Source of the DNA: Alphaproteobacteria bacterium
GTDB lineage: Bacteria; Pseudomonadota; Alphaproteobacteria; Sphingomonadales; Emcibacteraceae
NCBI GenBank assembly: GCA_013152615.1
Contig: JAADGA010000109.1
Span: 1,118 to 6,597, forward strand
DNA length: 5,480 bases
Direction: 5' to 3'
Shown here: positions 1-5,480 of the stretch, piece by piece
Numbering within the stretch: position 1 is the stretch's first letter
How the letters are laid out: the number at the start of each line of letters is the position of its first letter
Translations under genes and position numbers: made by a program
Notes under the pieces: model-generated
What the model was told of the DNA's origin: nothing
The model's database searches: none
The model's input: only the letters and a program-made list of their open reading frames with translations

Positions 1-157
1 TCTGGGGCCGAAGCGCTTGAAGACGTCAACGATTCAGTCCCATGAAACCGCAAAGTTGAGTTTCATCGCGGATAAAGCAGGCGCTTTCAGATTTCGCTGC
101 CTCGTCCCCGGCCATATGGAGGCGGGAATGCACGGCGTCTTAACGGTCAGCGACTAG
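1..157 (+). CDS. Cupredoxin domain protein, 3' end only (partial)
   Basis: An open frame enters from the left edge (first full codon at base 2) and ends at TAG 155-157, giving 51 C-terminal residues. The stretch encoded at 92-133 reads F-R-C-L-V-P-G-H-M-E-A-G-M-H, the C-terminal copper-binding loop of small blue copper proteins. Cys (98-100), His (113-115) and Met (128-130) are spaced C-x4-H-x4-M and would supply three of the four type 1 copper ligands. The first His ligand must lie upstream of the window. The preceding residues (AKLSFIADKAGAFRF) match the usual beta strand before that loop. Such proteins are normally periplasmic and carry electrons or bind copper; the signal peptide would be outside the window. 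The frame was read by hand and is too short to stand out by length alone. A strong terminator follows, so it is probably a separate transcription unit from the leucine genes. The exact subfamily cannot be told from this fragment. Confidence 0.85.
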   Translation, partial: LGPKRLKTSTIQSHETAKLSFIADKAGAFRFRCLVPGHMEAGMHGVLTVSD

Positions 158-176
158 CAAATCCAAATACTATAAT

Positions 177-217
177 AAGGGCAGCGGGCTTCAGCCGGAT
201 ACCGCTGCCCTTGTTTG
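177..217 (+). terminator. Rho-independent terminator after the cupredoxin gene
   Basis: The arms AAGGGCAGCGG (177-187) and CCGCTGCCCTT (202-212) are perfectly complementary over 11 bp. They enclose a 14-base loop and are followed by a short T-rich run (TTGTTTG, 211-217). It lies 20 bases after the cupredoxin stop codon, so it should end that transcript and separate it from the liu operon. The left flank is A/T-rich (TATAATAA), so weak termination on the other strand is also possible. Confidence 0.88.
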
Positions 218-304
218 TGGGTGGCGGAATGTGAAGGCCGGTTTTCAGCGCGAGAGAGCCAGCCAGTATATTTTTTAACCTCTGGACAAAATAATTGGCT
301 TATA

Positions 305-350
305 ATAGATATTATCTATGAGATAGATAAATATTAGTGATTTTATCTAT
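305..350. repeat. Cluster of ATAGAT/ATCTAT half-sites
   Basis: Five copies of the same hexamer, in alternating orientation, occur in 46 bases: ATAGAT at 305-310 and 323-328, and ATCTAT at 314-319 and 345-350, with the copies pairing in several ways. The pairs 305-310/314-319 (3-bp spacer), 314-319/323-328 (3-bp spacer, extended to 8-bp arms) and 323-331/342-350 (9-bp arms ATAGATAAA/TTTATCTAT, 10-bp spacer) are all inverted repeats. The decamer TTATCTATGA recurs directly at 312-321 and 343-352, 31 bp apart, close to three helical turns. Counting distinct hexamers there are four; the fifth signal is the extended decamer copy rather than another hexamer. The pattern suits cooperative binding of regulator dimers on one DNA face, though simple AT-rich drift could produce part of it. 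Confidence 0.6.
312..330. promoter_or_regulatory. Candidate operator: 19-bp palindrome
   Basis: TTATCTAT-GAG-ATAGATAA is a perfect inverted repeat with 8-bp arms and a 3-bp centre, the size and symmetry of a site for a dimeric regulator. It lies just after the TATAAT at 301-306, where a bound repressor would cover the transcription start, or inside a long MerR-type spacer if the alternative promoter reading is right. The symmetry is seen directly; the role as operator and the identity of the regulator are inferred. No regulator gene is in the window. Confidence 0.5.
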
Positions 351-404
351 GATGGTTTTCGGGTTAAACTGGCTGAAATTCATTATCGGGACATAAAATC
401 TGCC

Positions 405-2012
405 ATGACAATCCTTGCTTCCACGGTTAACCGCAACGATCCAGAATATTTAGCCAATCAGGCGGCGATGACCGATATTGTCACCGATCTGGCCGGTAAA
501 ATTGCGGTGATTGAACAGGGAGGCGGCGCAAAATATTGCCAGCGCCATCTTGACCGGGGCAAATTATTGCCGCGCGACCGGGTCAACCGACTGCTTGACA
601 AAGGCTCGGCTTTTCTGGAATTTTCCCAACTTGCTGCCTATAATATGTATAGCAAGGATGTCGCTGCCGCCGGGGTAATCACCGGTATTGGCCGGATCAG
701 GGGCATCGAATGCGTGATCATCTGCAATGACGCCACGGTAAAGGGCGGCAGCTATTTTCCGATGACGGTCAAAAAACATCTGCGCGCCCAGGAAATCGCC
801 GAACAGAATAACCTGCCCTGTGTTTATCTGGTTGACAGTGGCGGCGCCAACCTGCCGACCCAGGACGAGGTTTTCCCGGACAAGAATCATTTTGGCCGGA
901 TATTCTATAATCAGGCCACCATGTCGGCCAAGGGCATTCCGCAGATCGCGGTGGTGATGGGTTCCTGCACCGCGGGCGGCGCTTACGTGCCGGCGATGAG
1001 CGATGAAAATATCATTGTCCGTGAACAGGGAACTATTTTCCTTGCCGGGCCACCCTTGGTCAAGGCGGCGACCGGTGAAGTGGTGACTGCGGAGGACCTC
1101 GGCGGTGGTGATGTTCATAGCCGCATTTCCGGGGTCGCCGATCATCTGGCGCAGGATGATCATCATGCGCTGGAAATTGCCCGCAGTATCGTCGCTAATC
1201 TCAACCGCAAAAAAACCATTCAACTGGATGTAAGGCAAAGCCGGGAGCCGTTATATGATCCGGCTGAGCTTTATGGCATTGTGCCGCCCGATCTGAAGAC
1301 CTCTTATGATGTCCGTGATGTTATCGCCCGCATTGTCGACGGCAGCGAATTTGATGAATTCAAACGGCGCTACGGTACAACTCTGGTCTGTGGTTTCGCC
1401 CATATCTATGGCATGCCGGTCGGTATTGTCGCCAATGAAGGTGTGATTTTTTCCGAGTCTGCATTGAAGGGCGCACATTTTGTCGAGCTGTGCAATCACC
1501 GGGGAATACCGCTGATTTTCCTGCAGAATGTCACCGGTTTTATGGTTGGCCGGAAATATGAGGCCGGCGGCATAGCCCGTGACGGCGCCAAGCTGGTGAC
1601 GGCGGTGTCCTGCGCTCAGGTACCCAAATTCACCGTTATCATCGGTGGCTCGTTCGGTGCCGGTAATTACGGCATGTGTGGCCGCGCCTATAATCCGCGC
1701 TTTTTATGGATGTGGCCCAATGCCCGGATTTCGGTGATGGGCGGCGAACAGGCGGCCACTGTGCTGGCGACAGTCCGGCGCGACGGCTTTGACCGTCAGG
1801 GCAAACAATGGACGGCTGCCGAAGAAGCAGCCTTTAAAAAACCAATAGCGGACCAATATGAGACTCAGGGCCATCCCTATTATGCCTCGGCCCGCCTGTG
1901 GGATGACGGCGTGATTGACCCGAAAGAAACCAGACATGTGCTTGGCCTTGGCCTGTCGGCGAGCCTGAACGCGCCGTTCGGGGCGACCACATATGGTGTT
2001 TTCAGGATGTAA
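405..2012 (+). CDS. liuB: 3-methylcrotonyl-CoA carboxylase, carboxyltransferase (beta) subunit
   Basis: This cytoplasmic subunit moves the carboxyl group from biotin on LiuD to 3-methylcrotonyl-CoA, giving 3-methylglutaconyl-CoA in leucine breakdown. It has 535 residues, the length I recall for Pseudomonas LiuB. The two crotonase-like carboxyltransferase halves are intact. The N half has [16 protein letters not shown] (143-158) and the glycine-rich [16 protein letters not shown] (186-201). The C half has [11 protein letters not shown] (372-382), [13 protein letters not shown] (417-429) and GGEQAA (446-451). The closing FRM is also typical. The QDEVFPD and ATVKGG motifs favour methylcrotonyl-CoA over propionyl-CoA or geranyl-CoA carboxylases, and the operon supports this. 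The ATG at 405 fits the usual N terminus (MTIL...[11 protein letters not shown]); its Shine-Dalgarno is weak (CGGGA, 387-391, 13 bases away). It is the first gene of the operon, with liuC 15 bases downstream. Confidence 0.96.
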   Translation: MTILASTVNRNDPEYLANQAAMTDIVTDLAGKIAVIEQGGGAKYCQRHLDRGKLLPRDRVNRLLDKGSAFLEFSQLAAYNMYSKDVAAAGVITGIGRIRGIECVIICNDATVKGGSYFPMTVKKHLRAQEIAEQNNLPCVYLVDSGGANLPTQDEVFPDKNHFGRIFYNQATMSAKGIPQIAVVMGSCTAGGAYVPAMSDENIIVREQGTIFLAGPPLVKAATGEVVTAEDLGGGDVHSRISGVADHLAQDDHHALEIARSIVANLNRKKTIQLDVRQSREPLYDPAELYGIVPPDLKTSYDVRDVIARIVDGSEFDEFKRRYGTTLVCGFAHIYGMPVGIVANEGVIFSESALKGAHFVELCNHRGIPLIFLQNVTGFMVGRKYEAGGIARDGAKLVTAVSCAQVPKFTVIIGGSFGAGNYGMCGRAYNPRFLWMWPNARISVMGGEQAATVLATVRRDGFDRQGKQWTAAEEAAFKKPIADQYETQGHPYYASARLWDDGVIDPKETRHVLGLGLSASLNAPFGATTYGVFRM

Positions 2013-2027
2013 CAGCAAGGAAATAAC

Positions 2028-2822
2028 ATGACAGAAGCAACGGTAATATTACAGCAGGACGCGGACGGTATCGCCCGGGTGACCCTGAACCGGCCCGCGG
2101 TTCACAACGCCTTTGACGAAATTATGATCCACCGGCTGCGTGAGGTGTTTGAGCGGCTCGAAAAGGATAATCATTGCCGGGCGGTGGTGGTAACCGGTGC
2201 CGGCAAAAGCTTTTGCGCCGGGGCTGACCTTGGCCGGATGACCCGGGCGGCGAATTTCTCCCATGATCAGAATCTGGCCGATGCCGAATATCTGGCGGCG
2301 ATGCTGAACGCCTTTTACAGCCTGAATAAATTTACCATTGCCTGCGCACACGGCGCGGCGCTCGGCGGCGGCCTCGGCCTGCTATGCTGCTGCGATATGG
2401 TGATTGCCGATGAAAATACGGTTTTCGCCCTGTCAGAAGTTAAAATAGGCCTTATTCCGGCGACGATTTCACCCTATGTGCTGGCGGTAATGGGGGAACG
2501 CAATGCCCGGCGCTATTTCCAGACCGGCGAGCGCTTCAGCGGCCAGCGGGCCTATGACCTCGGGCTGGTTCATGAACTGACCACCACCGGGGATGAGATG
2601 GCGGAACAATTGAATGTCATTCTGGACCATGTGCGTGCCAACGGCCCCTATGCCATGCGCGAGGCCAAGCGGCTGATCCTTGATTATGCCGGTCAGCCGC
2701 TGAGCGCCGACATGATGGAGGATTCCGCCGAACGTATCGCCGCCATTCGCGCACGTGCGGAGGCCAAAGAAGGCATGAAAGCCTTTCTTGACAAAAGAAA
2801 ACCCGACTGGTCGGCACAATGA
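2028..2822 (+). CDS. liuC: Methylglutaconyl-CoA hydratase (enoyl-CoA hydratase/isomerase family)
   Basis: Predicted to add water to 3-methylglutaconyl-CoA, giving HMG-CoA, the step between the carboxylase and HMG-CoA lyase. The 264-residue length is normal for a crotonase-fold enzyme. Visible motifs are LNRPAVHNAF (20-29), the CoA/oxyanion-hole segment SFCAGADL (61-68), the second glycine loop GAALGGGLGLLCCCD (109-123), and LSEVKIGLIPATISPYV (135-151). Glu137 lies where rat crotonase has Glu164; the position of crotonase Glu144 is Gly117. Pseudomonas LiuC, as I recall it, also has Gly there and the same SEV-IGL-PA-ISP block, so this points to the LiuC subfamily rather than a dead enzyme. The C terminus EGMKAFLDKRKPDW is also typical. 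The ATG has a good Shine-Dalgarno (AAGGAA, 2017-2022). The specific substrate rests on the operon and on this subfamily resemblance; a general enoyl-CoA hydratase is the alternative. Confidence 0.92.
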   Translation: MTEATVILQQDADGIARVTLNRPAVHNAFDEIMIHRLREVFERLEKDNHCRAVVVTGAGKSFCAGADLGRMTRAANFSHDQNLADAEYLAAMLNAFYSLNKFTIACAHGAALGGGLGLLCCCDMVIADENTVFALSEVKIGLIPATISPYVLAVMGERNARRYFQTGERFSGQRAYDLGLVHELTTTGDEMAEQLNVILDHVRANGPYAMREAKRLILDYAGQPLSADMMEDSAERIAAIRARAEAKEGMKAFLDKRKPDWSAQ

Positions 2823-2859
2823 TGACCGGCACCACCACATGACCTGAAAGGAGAATGTC

Positions 2860-3225
2860 ATGATCAAGATATTACCCGAGAGCAAAGACAATATCCTCAT
2901 CCTTGATGCCATAGGCAAATTAACGGATCAGGATTATAAAGAGATCCTTATTCCGCGTCTGGACAAAATTATTGACAACTATGGCACGGCACGGCTGCTG
3001 ATCTATATGGGCGATGACTTTGAGGGCTGGGAGGCCGCCGCCCTGTGGGATGACGCCCGTTTCGGCCTTGCTCACAGAAATGATTTCGAAAAAATGGCAG
3101 TATGCGGCGGCCCAAAATGGGTCGACTGGGGATTAAAACTCGCCGGGCTGGCCATGAGCGGTGAGATAAGGAGCTTTCCCCGGGATGACCGCAAATCGGC
3201 CCTGCGCTGGATCATCAGCCATTGA
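2860..3225 (+). CDS. SpoIIAA-like (STAS-fold) small protein, function unknown
   Basis: This 121-residue protein resembles the SpoIIAA-like family (Pfam PF11964): an N-terminal strand pair ending in D-A-I-G-K-L-T (16-22), helix DYKEILIPRLDKIIDNYG (25-42), strand RLLIYMGDDFEGW (45-57), WDDARFGLAHRNDFEKMAVCGGPKWVDW (63-90) and GEIRSFPRDDRKSALRWI (101-118). The pattern is the alternating strand/helix of a STAS fold. I see no signal peptide or membrane span, so it is probably cytoplasmic. It lacks a clear D-S-S-G-like phosphorylation site of true anti-anti-sigma factors, so that role should not be assumed. The ATG follows a strong Shine-Dalgarno (AAAGGAG, 2847-2853), 37 bases after liuC. It shares strand and spacing with the pathway genes, so it is likely co-transcribed and made in quantity. 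Its job here is unknown; lipid or acyl-ligand binding or a regulatory role are only guesses. The family call is from pattern memory. Confidence 0.82.
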   Translation: MIKILPESKDNILILDAIGKLTDQDYKEILIPRLDKIIDNYGTARLLIYMGDDFEGWEAAALWDDARFGLAHRNDFEKMAVCGGPKWVDWGLKLAGLAMSGEIRSFPRDDRKSALRWIISH

Positions 3226-3248
3226 GGCTGTTTTTAACCCGGAAAAAA

Positions 3249-3267
3249 CCTGACGGGTCAGGGAGAG
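3249..3267 (+). promoter_or_regulatory. liuD: Hairpin overlapping the liuD ribosome binding site
   Basis: CCTGAC (3249-3254) and GTCAGG (3257-3262) are perfectly complementary; in RNA this would most plausibly form five pairs around a CGGG loop. The 3' arm covers the first bases of the only good Shine-Dalgarno for liuD, GGGAGAG (3261-3267, 10 bases before the ATG). An upstream pair, GTTTTT (3230-3235) with AAAAAC (3244-3249), would share C3249 and so compete with it. Complementarity is seen directly; any translational effect is inferred and the stem is small. Confidence 0.35.
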
Positions 3268-3277
3268 ATAATAGCTG

Positions 3278-5266
3278 ATGTTCACTAAAATACTTGTGGC
3301 CAACCGGGGCGAGATTGCCTGCCGGGTGATCAGAACCGCCCGCAGGAATGCCATCACGACGGTGGCGGTCTATTCCGATGCCGACCGCAATGCGCTTCAT
3401 GTGCGCCGTGCCGACGAGGCCCGTCATATCGGCGGGGCGGCAGCCAGTGACAGCTATCTGTGCGGCGATATCCTGCTTGAGGCGGCAAAAAAATCAGGCG
3501 CGGAAGCCATTCATCCGGGCTATGGCTTCCTGTCCGAAAATGCTGATTTTGCCGCGGCCTGCGCCGAAGCTGGAATTATTTTTATCGGCCCGTCCGCAGG
3601 CTGCATCCGCGCAATGGGCCTCAAGGGCCGGGCCAAGGACATTATGCAGCAGGCCGGAGTGCCGGTGGTGCCCGGCTATCAGGGCGCGGATCAGACGCCA
3701 AAAGAATTATCCCGTCAGGCTGAAAAAATCGGCTATCCGCTGCTGATCAAGGCGGTGGCGGGCGGCGGCGGCAAGGGTATGCGGCTGGTGGCAGCGGCGG
3801 CAGATTTCCGCTCATCCCTTGCCAGTTGCAAACGCGAGGCCACGGCGTCATTTGGCAATGCTGATATCCTGCTGGAAAAATACCTCACCCGCGCCCGCCA
3901 TATCGAAATACAGGTTTTTGGCGATAATTACGGCAATGCGGTTCATCTGTATGAGCGCGATTGTTCAGTGCAGCGCCGCCATCAGAAGGTGGTCGAGGAG
4001 GCTCCGGCGCCCGGACTGTCCGATCAGATGCGCGCCGCCATGGGCCGGGCGGCGGTGGCGGCGGCACAGGCCATTGGCTACAGCGGTGCCGGAACGGTTG
4101 AATTCATTGTCGATGTCGCCCACGGTCTGGATAAGGCTCCATTTTATTTTATGGAGATGAATACCCGGCTTCAGGTCGAGCATCCAGTGACCGAAATGAT
4201 TACCGAACTAGACCTTGTCGAGTGGCAATTGCGCGTTGCCGCCGGTGAAAAATTACCGCTCAGTCAGGATGAAATCCCGTTGCACGGCCATGCGATCGAG
4301 GTCCGGCTTTATGCCGAAGACCCGGAAAATAATTTTATGCCCCAGAGCGGCCGCATCAGCCATTTTTCAGCGCCCGCACCGGACCGGCATTTCCGGCTTG
4401 AGACCGGGGTTGAAACCGGGGACGAGGTCAGCATCCATTATGATCCGATGATTGCCAAACTGATTGTCTGGGACCGGGACCGGGACGGCGCGTTGCGGCA
4501 AATGGCCAATGCTCTGGCCTCAACGGCGGTTGCCGGACTCAGATGCAATCTCGCCTTCCTCGGGCGGATCATCCGTCATCCGGCCTTCGCCCACGCCGAT
4601 CTGGATACCGGATTTATTGATCGCTTCGGCGGTGATCTGACGGCAGTGTCCCCCCCGGCGGATAATATCATGCTTGTGCTTGCGGCACTGGCGGAGCTTG
4701 AGCCGTCACGAACCGGCAGTGACCCGTGGGATTTTTGTCACGGCTGGCGGCTTAATATGCGGCTGAAGACCACGCTGGTTTTCATCATCCGCGACCAGCA
4801 GCACGAGGTCGTAGCAACCTATGTTGATAATGGTTTGCGGCTGGCGATTGACGGACAGGCTTTTGCGGTTGAGGAATTTCGCTATGACGGGGTCAGAATT
4901 GATCTTGCGGTGAACGGCACCAGAATTACCGCCAAAGTCATTAAGGACGGTCAGGATTTTACCATTTTCCACGATCGGGCGGTAGCGTATCTGCATCATT
5001 ATCTGCCGGGGGCCGAGGGTGAGGGCGAAACCACAGGCAGTGGCATAATCATCACCCCGATGCCGGGCAAGGTCAGCGCGGTGATGGTGCAAAATGGTGA
5101 CGAGGTTACCGCAGGTACACCGCTGATGATTCTTGAGGCAATGAAGATGGAGCATACCATCAAAGCCGGTCTCGACGGCACGGTCGCCGACCTGTCGCTG
5201 AACGCCGGGGATCAGGTGGACGACGGCGCCACTCTGGTCCGGATAATCGCGACGGAGGACCCATGA
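3278..5266 (+). CDS. liuD: 3-methylcrotonyl-CoA carboxylase, biotin-containing (alpha) subunit
   Basis: Cytoplasmic partner of LiuB: it uses ATP and bicarbonate to carboxylate its own biotin. At 662 residues it has the full domain set. The biotin carboxylase N domain (about 1-112) begins [14 protein letters not shown] and has [10 protein letters not shown] (79-88). The ATP-grasp domain (about 115-325) has Lys116, Lys158, the glycine loop GGGGKGM (162-168), His208 and the catalytic strip [14 protein letters not shown] (293-306). The carboxylase C domain (about 335-445) has EVRLYAEDP (341-349) and HYDPMIAKL (387-395). A less conserved linker/BT region (about 460-580) follows. The biotinyl domain (about 590-657) has EAMKME, with Lys623 the expected biotin site. 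The long linker and fused biotinyl domain separate it from AccC. Substrate is assigned from pairing with LiuB. The ATG gives the canonical N terminus; GGGAGAG at 3261-3267 is its Shine-Dalgarno. The stop overlaps the liuE start by four bases (ATGA). Confidence 0.96.
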   Translation: MFTKILVANRGEIACRVIRTARRNAITTVAVYSDADRNALHVRRADEARHIGGAAASDSYLCGDILLEAAKKSGAEAIHPGYGFLSENADFAAACAEAGIIFIGPSAGCIRAMGLKGRAKDIMQQAGVPVVPGYQGADQTPKELSRQAEKIGYPLLIKAVAGGGGKGMRLVAAAADFRSSLASCKREATASFGNADILLEKYLTRARHIEIQVFGDNYGNAVHLYERDCSVQRRHQKVVEEAPAPGLSDQMRAAMGRAAVAAAQAIGYSGAGTVEFIVDVAHGLDKAPFYFMEMNTRLQVEHPVTEMITELDLVEWQLRVAAGEKLPLSQDEIPLHGHAIEVRLYAEDPENNFMPQSGRISHFSAPAPDRHFRLETGVETGDEVSIHYDPMIAKLIVWDRDRDGALRQMANALASTAVAGLRCNLAFLGRIIRHPAFAHADLDTGFIDRFGGDLTAVSPPADNIMLVLAALAELEPSRTGSDPWDFCHGWRLNMRLKTTLVFIIRDQQHEVVATYVDNGLRLAIDGQAFAVEEFRYDGVRIDLAVNGTRITAKVIKDGQDFTIFHDRAVAYLHHYLPGAEGEGETTGSGIIITPMPGKVSAVMVQNGDEVTAGTPLMILEAMKMEHTIKAGLDGTVADLSLNAGDQVDDGATLVRIIATEDP

Positions 5267-5480
5267 CCATAGCATCCAGGGTCCGCATATATGAAGTCGG
5301 CCCCCGCGACGGCCTGCAGAATATATCAAAAATTGTCCCGACCAGAGTGAAGGTTGAACTGATTGAACGACTGGCCCGGGCCGGTCTTGATACTATTGAG
5401 GCCACCAGCTTTGTCTCACCAAAATGGGTACCGCAAATGGCCGACAGCCGTCAGGTTATGGCGGCGCTGTCACCCAAGGC
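5263..5480 (+). CDS. liuE: Hydroxymethylglutaryl-CoA lyase, 5' end only (partial)
   Basis: The frame opens at ATG 5263 and runs off the right edge after 72 complete codons. HMG-CoA lyase splits HMG-CoA into acetyl-CoA and acetoacetate, the last step of leucine breakdown. The N terminus shows the first strand of the TIM barrel with VGPRDGLQN (12-20). It holds Arg15 and Asp16, matching the catalytic Arg41 and metal-ligand Asp42 of the human enzyme. [17 protein letters not shown] follows (45-61), with Glu46 at the place of human Glu72. This second motif is characteristic of HMG-CoA lyase rather than of the related isopropylmalate or homocitrate synthases. The residue after LQN is Ile where Glu is usual. 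The start overlaps the liuD stop (ATGA), with GGAGGA at 5254-5259 only three bases before it, so translation is probably coupled to liuD. The C-terminal catalytic His and Cys loop lie outside the window. The alternative symbol is mvaB. Confidence 0.94.
   Translation, partial: MTIASRVRIYEVGPRDGLQNISKIVPTRVKVELIERLARAGLDTIEATSFVSPKWVPQMADSRQVMAALSPK

Larger units (their letters stand above)
266..352 (+). promoter_or_regulatory. liuB: AT-rich promoter region of the liu operon
   Basis: The leader between the terminator and liuB turns sharply AT-rich here, unlike the GC-richer genes on both sides. It contains a perfect -10 hexamer, TATAAT at 301-306, but no good -35 lies 16-18 bp before it; the nearest TTGACA-like hexamer is TGGACA at 283-288, only 12 bp away. 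A second reading is TAGATA (306-311) as a weak -35, then 19-20 bp filled by the palindrome at 312-330, then TATTAG (332-337) as the -10. That is the stretched-spacer layout of MerR-family targets. LiuR, the known liu regulator in many proteobacteria, is a MerR protein. A promoter somewhere here is likely because a terminator lies upstream and a five-gene run downstream, but the exact hexamers are uncertain. The rest of the 158-404 gap shows no gene. Confidence 0.55.

Noticed and set aside
260..375. An 8-bp inverted repeat, CAGCCAGT (260-267) and ACTGGCTG (368-375), flanking the AT-rich promoter block.
   Set aside because: The arms are about 100 bases apart and do not extend beyond 8 bp, which is expected by chance at this scale; no target duplication or mobile-element feature is attached.
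564..1238. A 224-codon open frame on the minus strand inside liuB, and other minus-strand frames at 1251-1499 and 1704-2018.
   Set aside because: They lie wholly opposite a highly conserved gene, have no recognisable domain, and are the usual mirror of codon bias on the coding strand.
2469..2918. A 149-codon minus-strand frame crossing the liuC/SpoIIAA-like junction.
   Set aside because: It runs against two well-supported plus-strand genes and shows no domain or family pattern.
2860..3225. The SpoIIAA-like protein as a true anti-anti-sigma factor of a partner-switching system.
   Set aside because: No clear phosphorylatable serine motif is visible and no anti-sigma kinase, sigma factor or phosphatase gene is adjacent.
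3348..4451. Plus-strand frames of 132, 113 and 78 codons in another frame inside liuD.
   Set aside because: Out-of-frame shadows of the biotin carboxylase domain; their Arg/Pro/Ala-rich composition is typical of GC-rich frame shifts. The liuD frame itself is continuous, so they do not signal a frameshift.
4706..5329. A 207-codon minus-strand frame across the end of liuD and the start of liuE.
   Set aside because: It opposes the conserved biotinyl domain and the HMG-CoA lyase N terminus; its translation shows no family pattern.

Overview
The window holds most of a leucine (and shared isovalerate) catabolism operon of the liu type, from a Gram-negative, probably proteobacterial, aerobe. The MccB protein has the length and sequence pattern I recall for Pseudomonas LiuB. 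The Shine-Dalgarno sequences, the mid-to-high GC coding DNA and the upstream cupredoxin suggest an alphaproteobacterium, but that assignment is an inference and no species can be named. No frameshift, insertion sequence, CRISPR array, tRNA or rRNA is visible.

Layout. Bases 1-157 are the 3' end of a cupredoxin (type 1 copper protein) gene. It is followed by a strong rho-independent terminator at 177-217. Bases 218-404 form a leader without a gene. Within it, 266-352 is strikingly AT-rich, with a perfect TATAAT and a cluster of ATAGAT/ATCTAT half-sites that looks like a promoter plus operator. Five genes then run on the + strand: liuB (3-methylcrotonyl-CoA carboxylase carboxyltransferase subunit, 405-2012), liuC (methylglutaconyl-CoA hydratase, 2028-2822), a small SpoIIAA-like/STAS-fold protein (2860-3225), liuD (biotin-carrying subunit of the same carboxylase, 3278-5266), and the first 72 complete codons of liuE (HMG-CoA lyase, from 5263 and cut by the window end).

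How the genes work together. LiuD carboxylates its own biotin with ATP and bicarbonate. LiuB passes the carboxyl group to 3-methylcrotonyl-CoA to give 3-methylglutaconyl-CoA. LiuC hydrates this to HMG-CoA, and LiuE cleaves HMG-CoA to acetyl-CoA and acetoacetate. The preceding enzyme, isovaleryl-CoA dehydrogenase (liuA), is not in the window, although it is often first in such operons.

Most of the window is ordinary core catabolism. The parts that deserve a second look are the SpoIIAA-like gene placed between two pathway genes, the palindrome cluster before liuB, and a small hairpin that could mask the liuD ribosome binding site.
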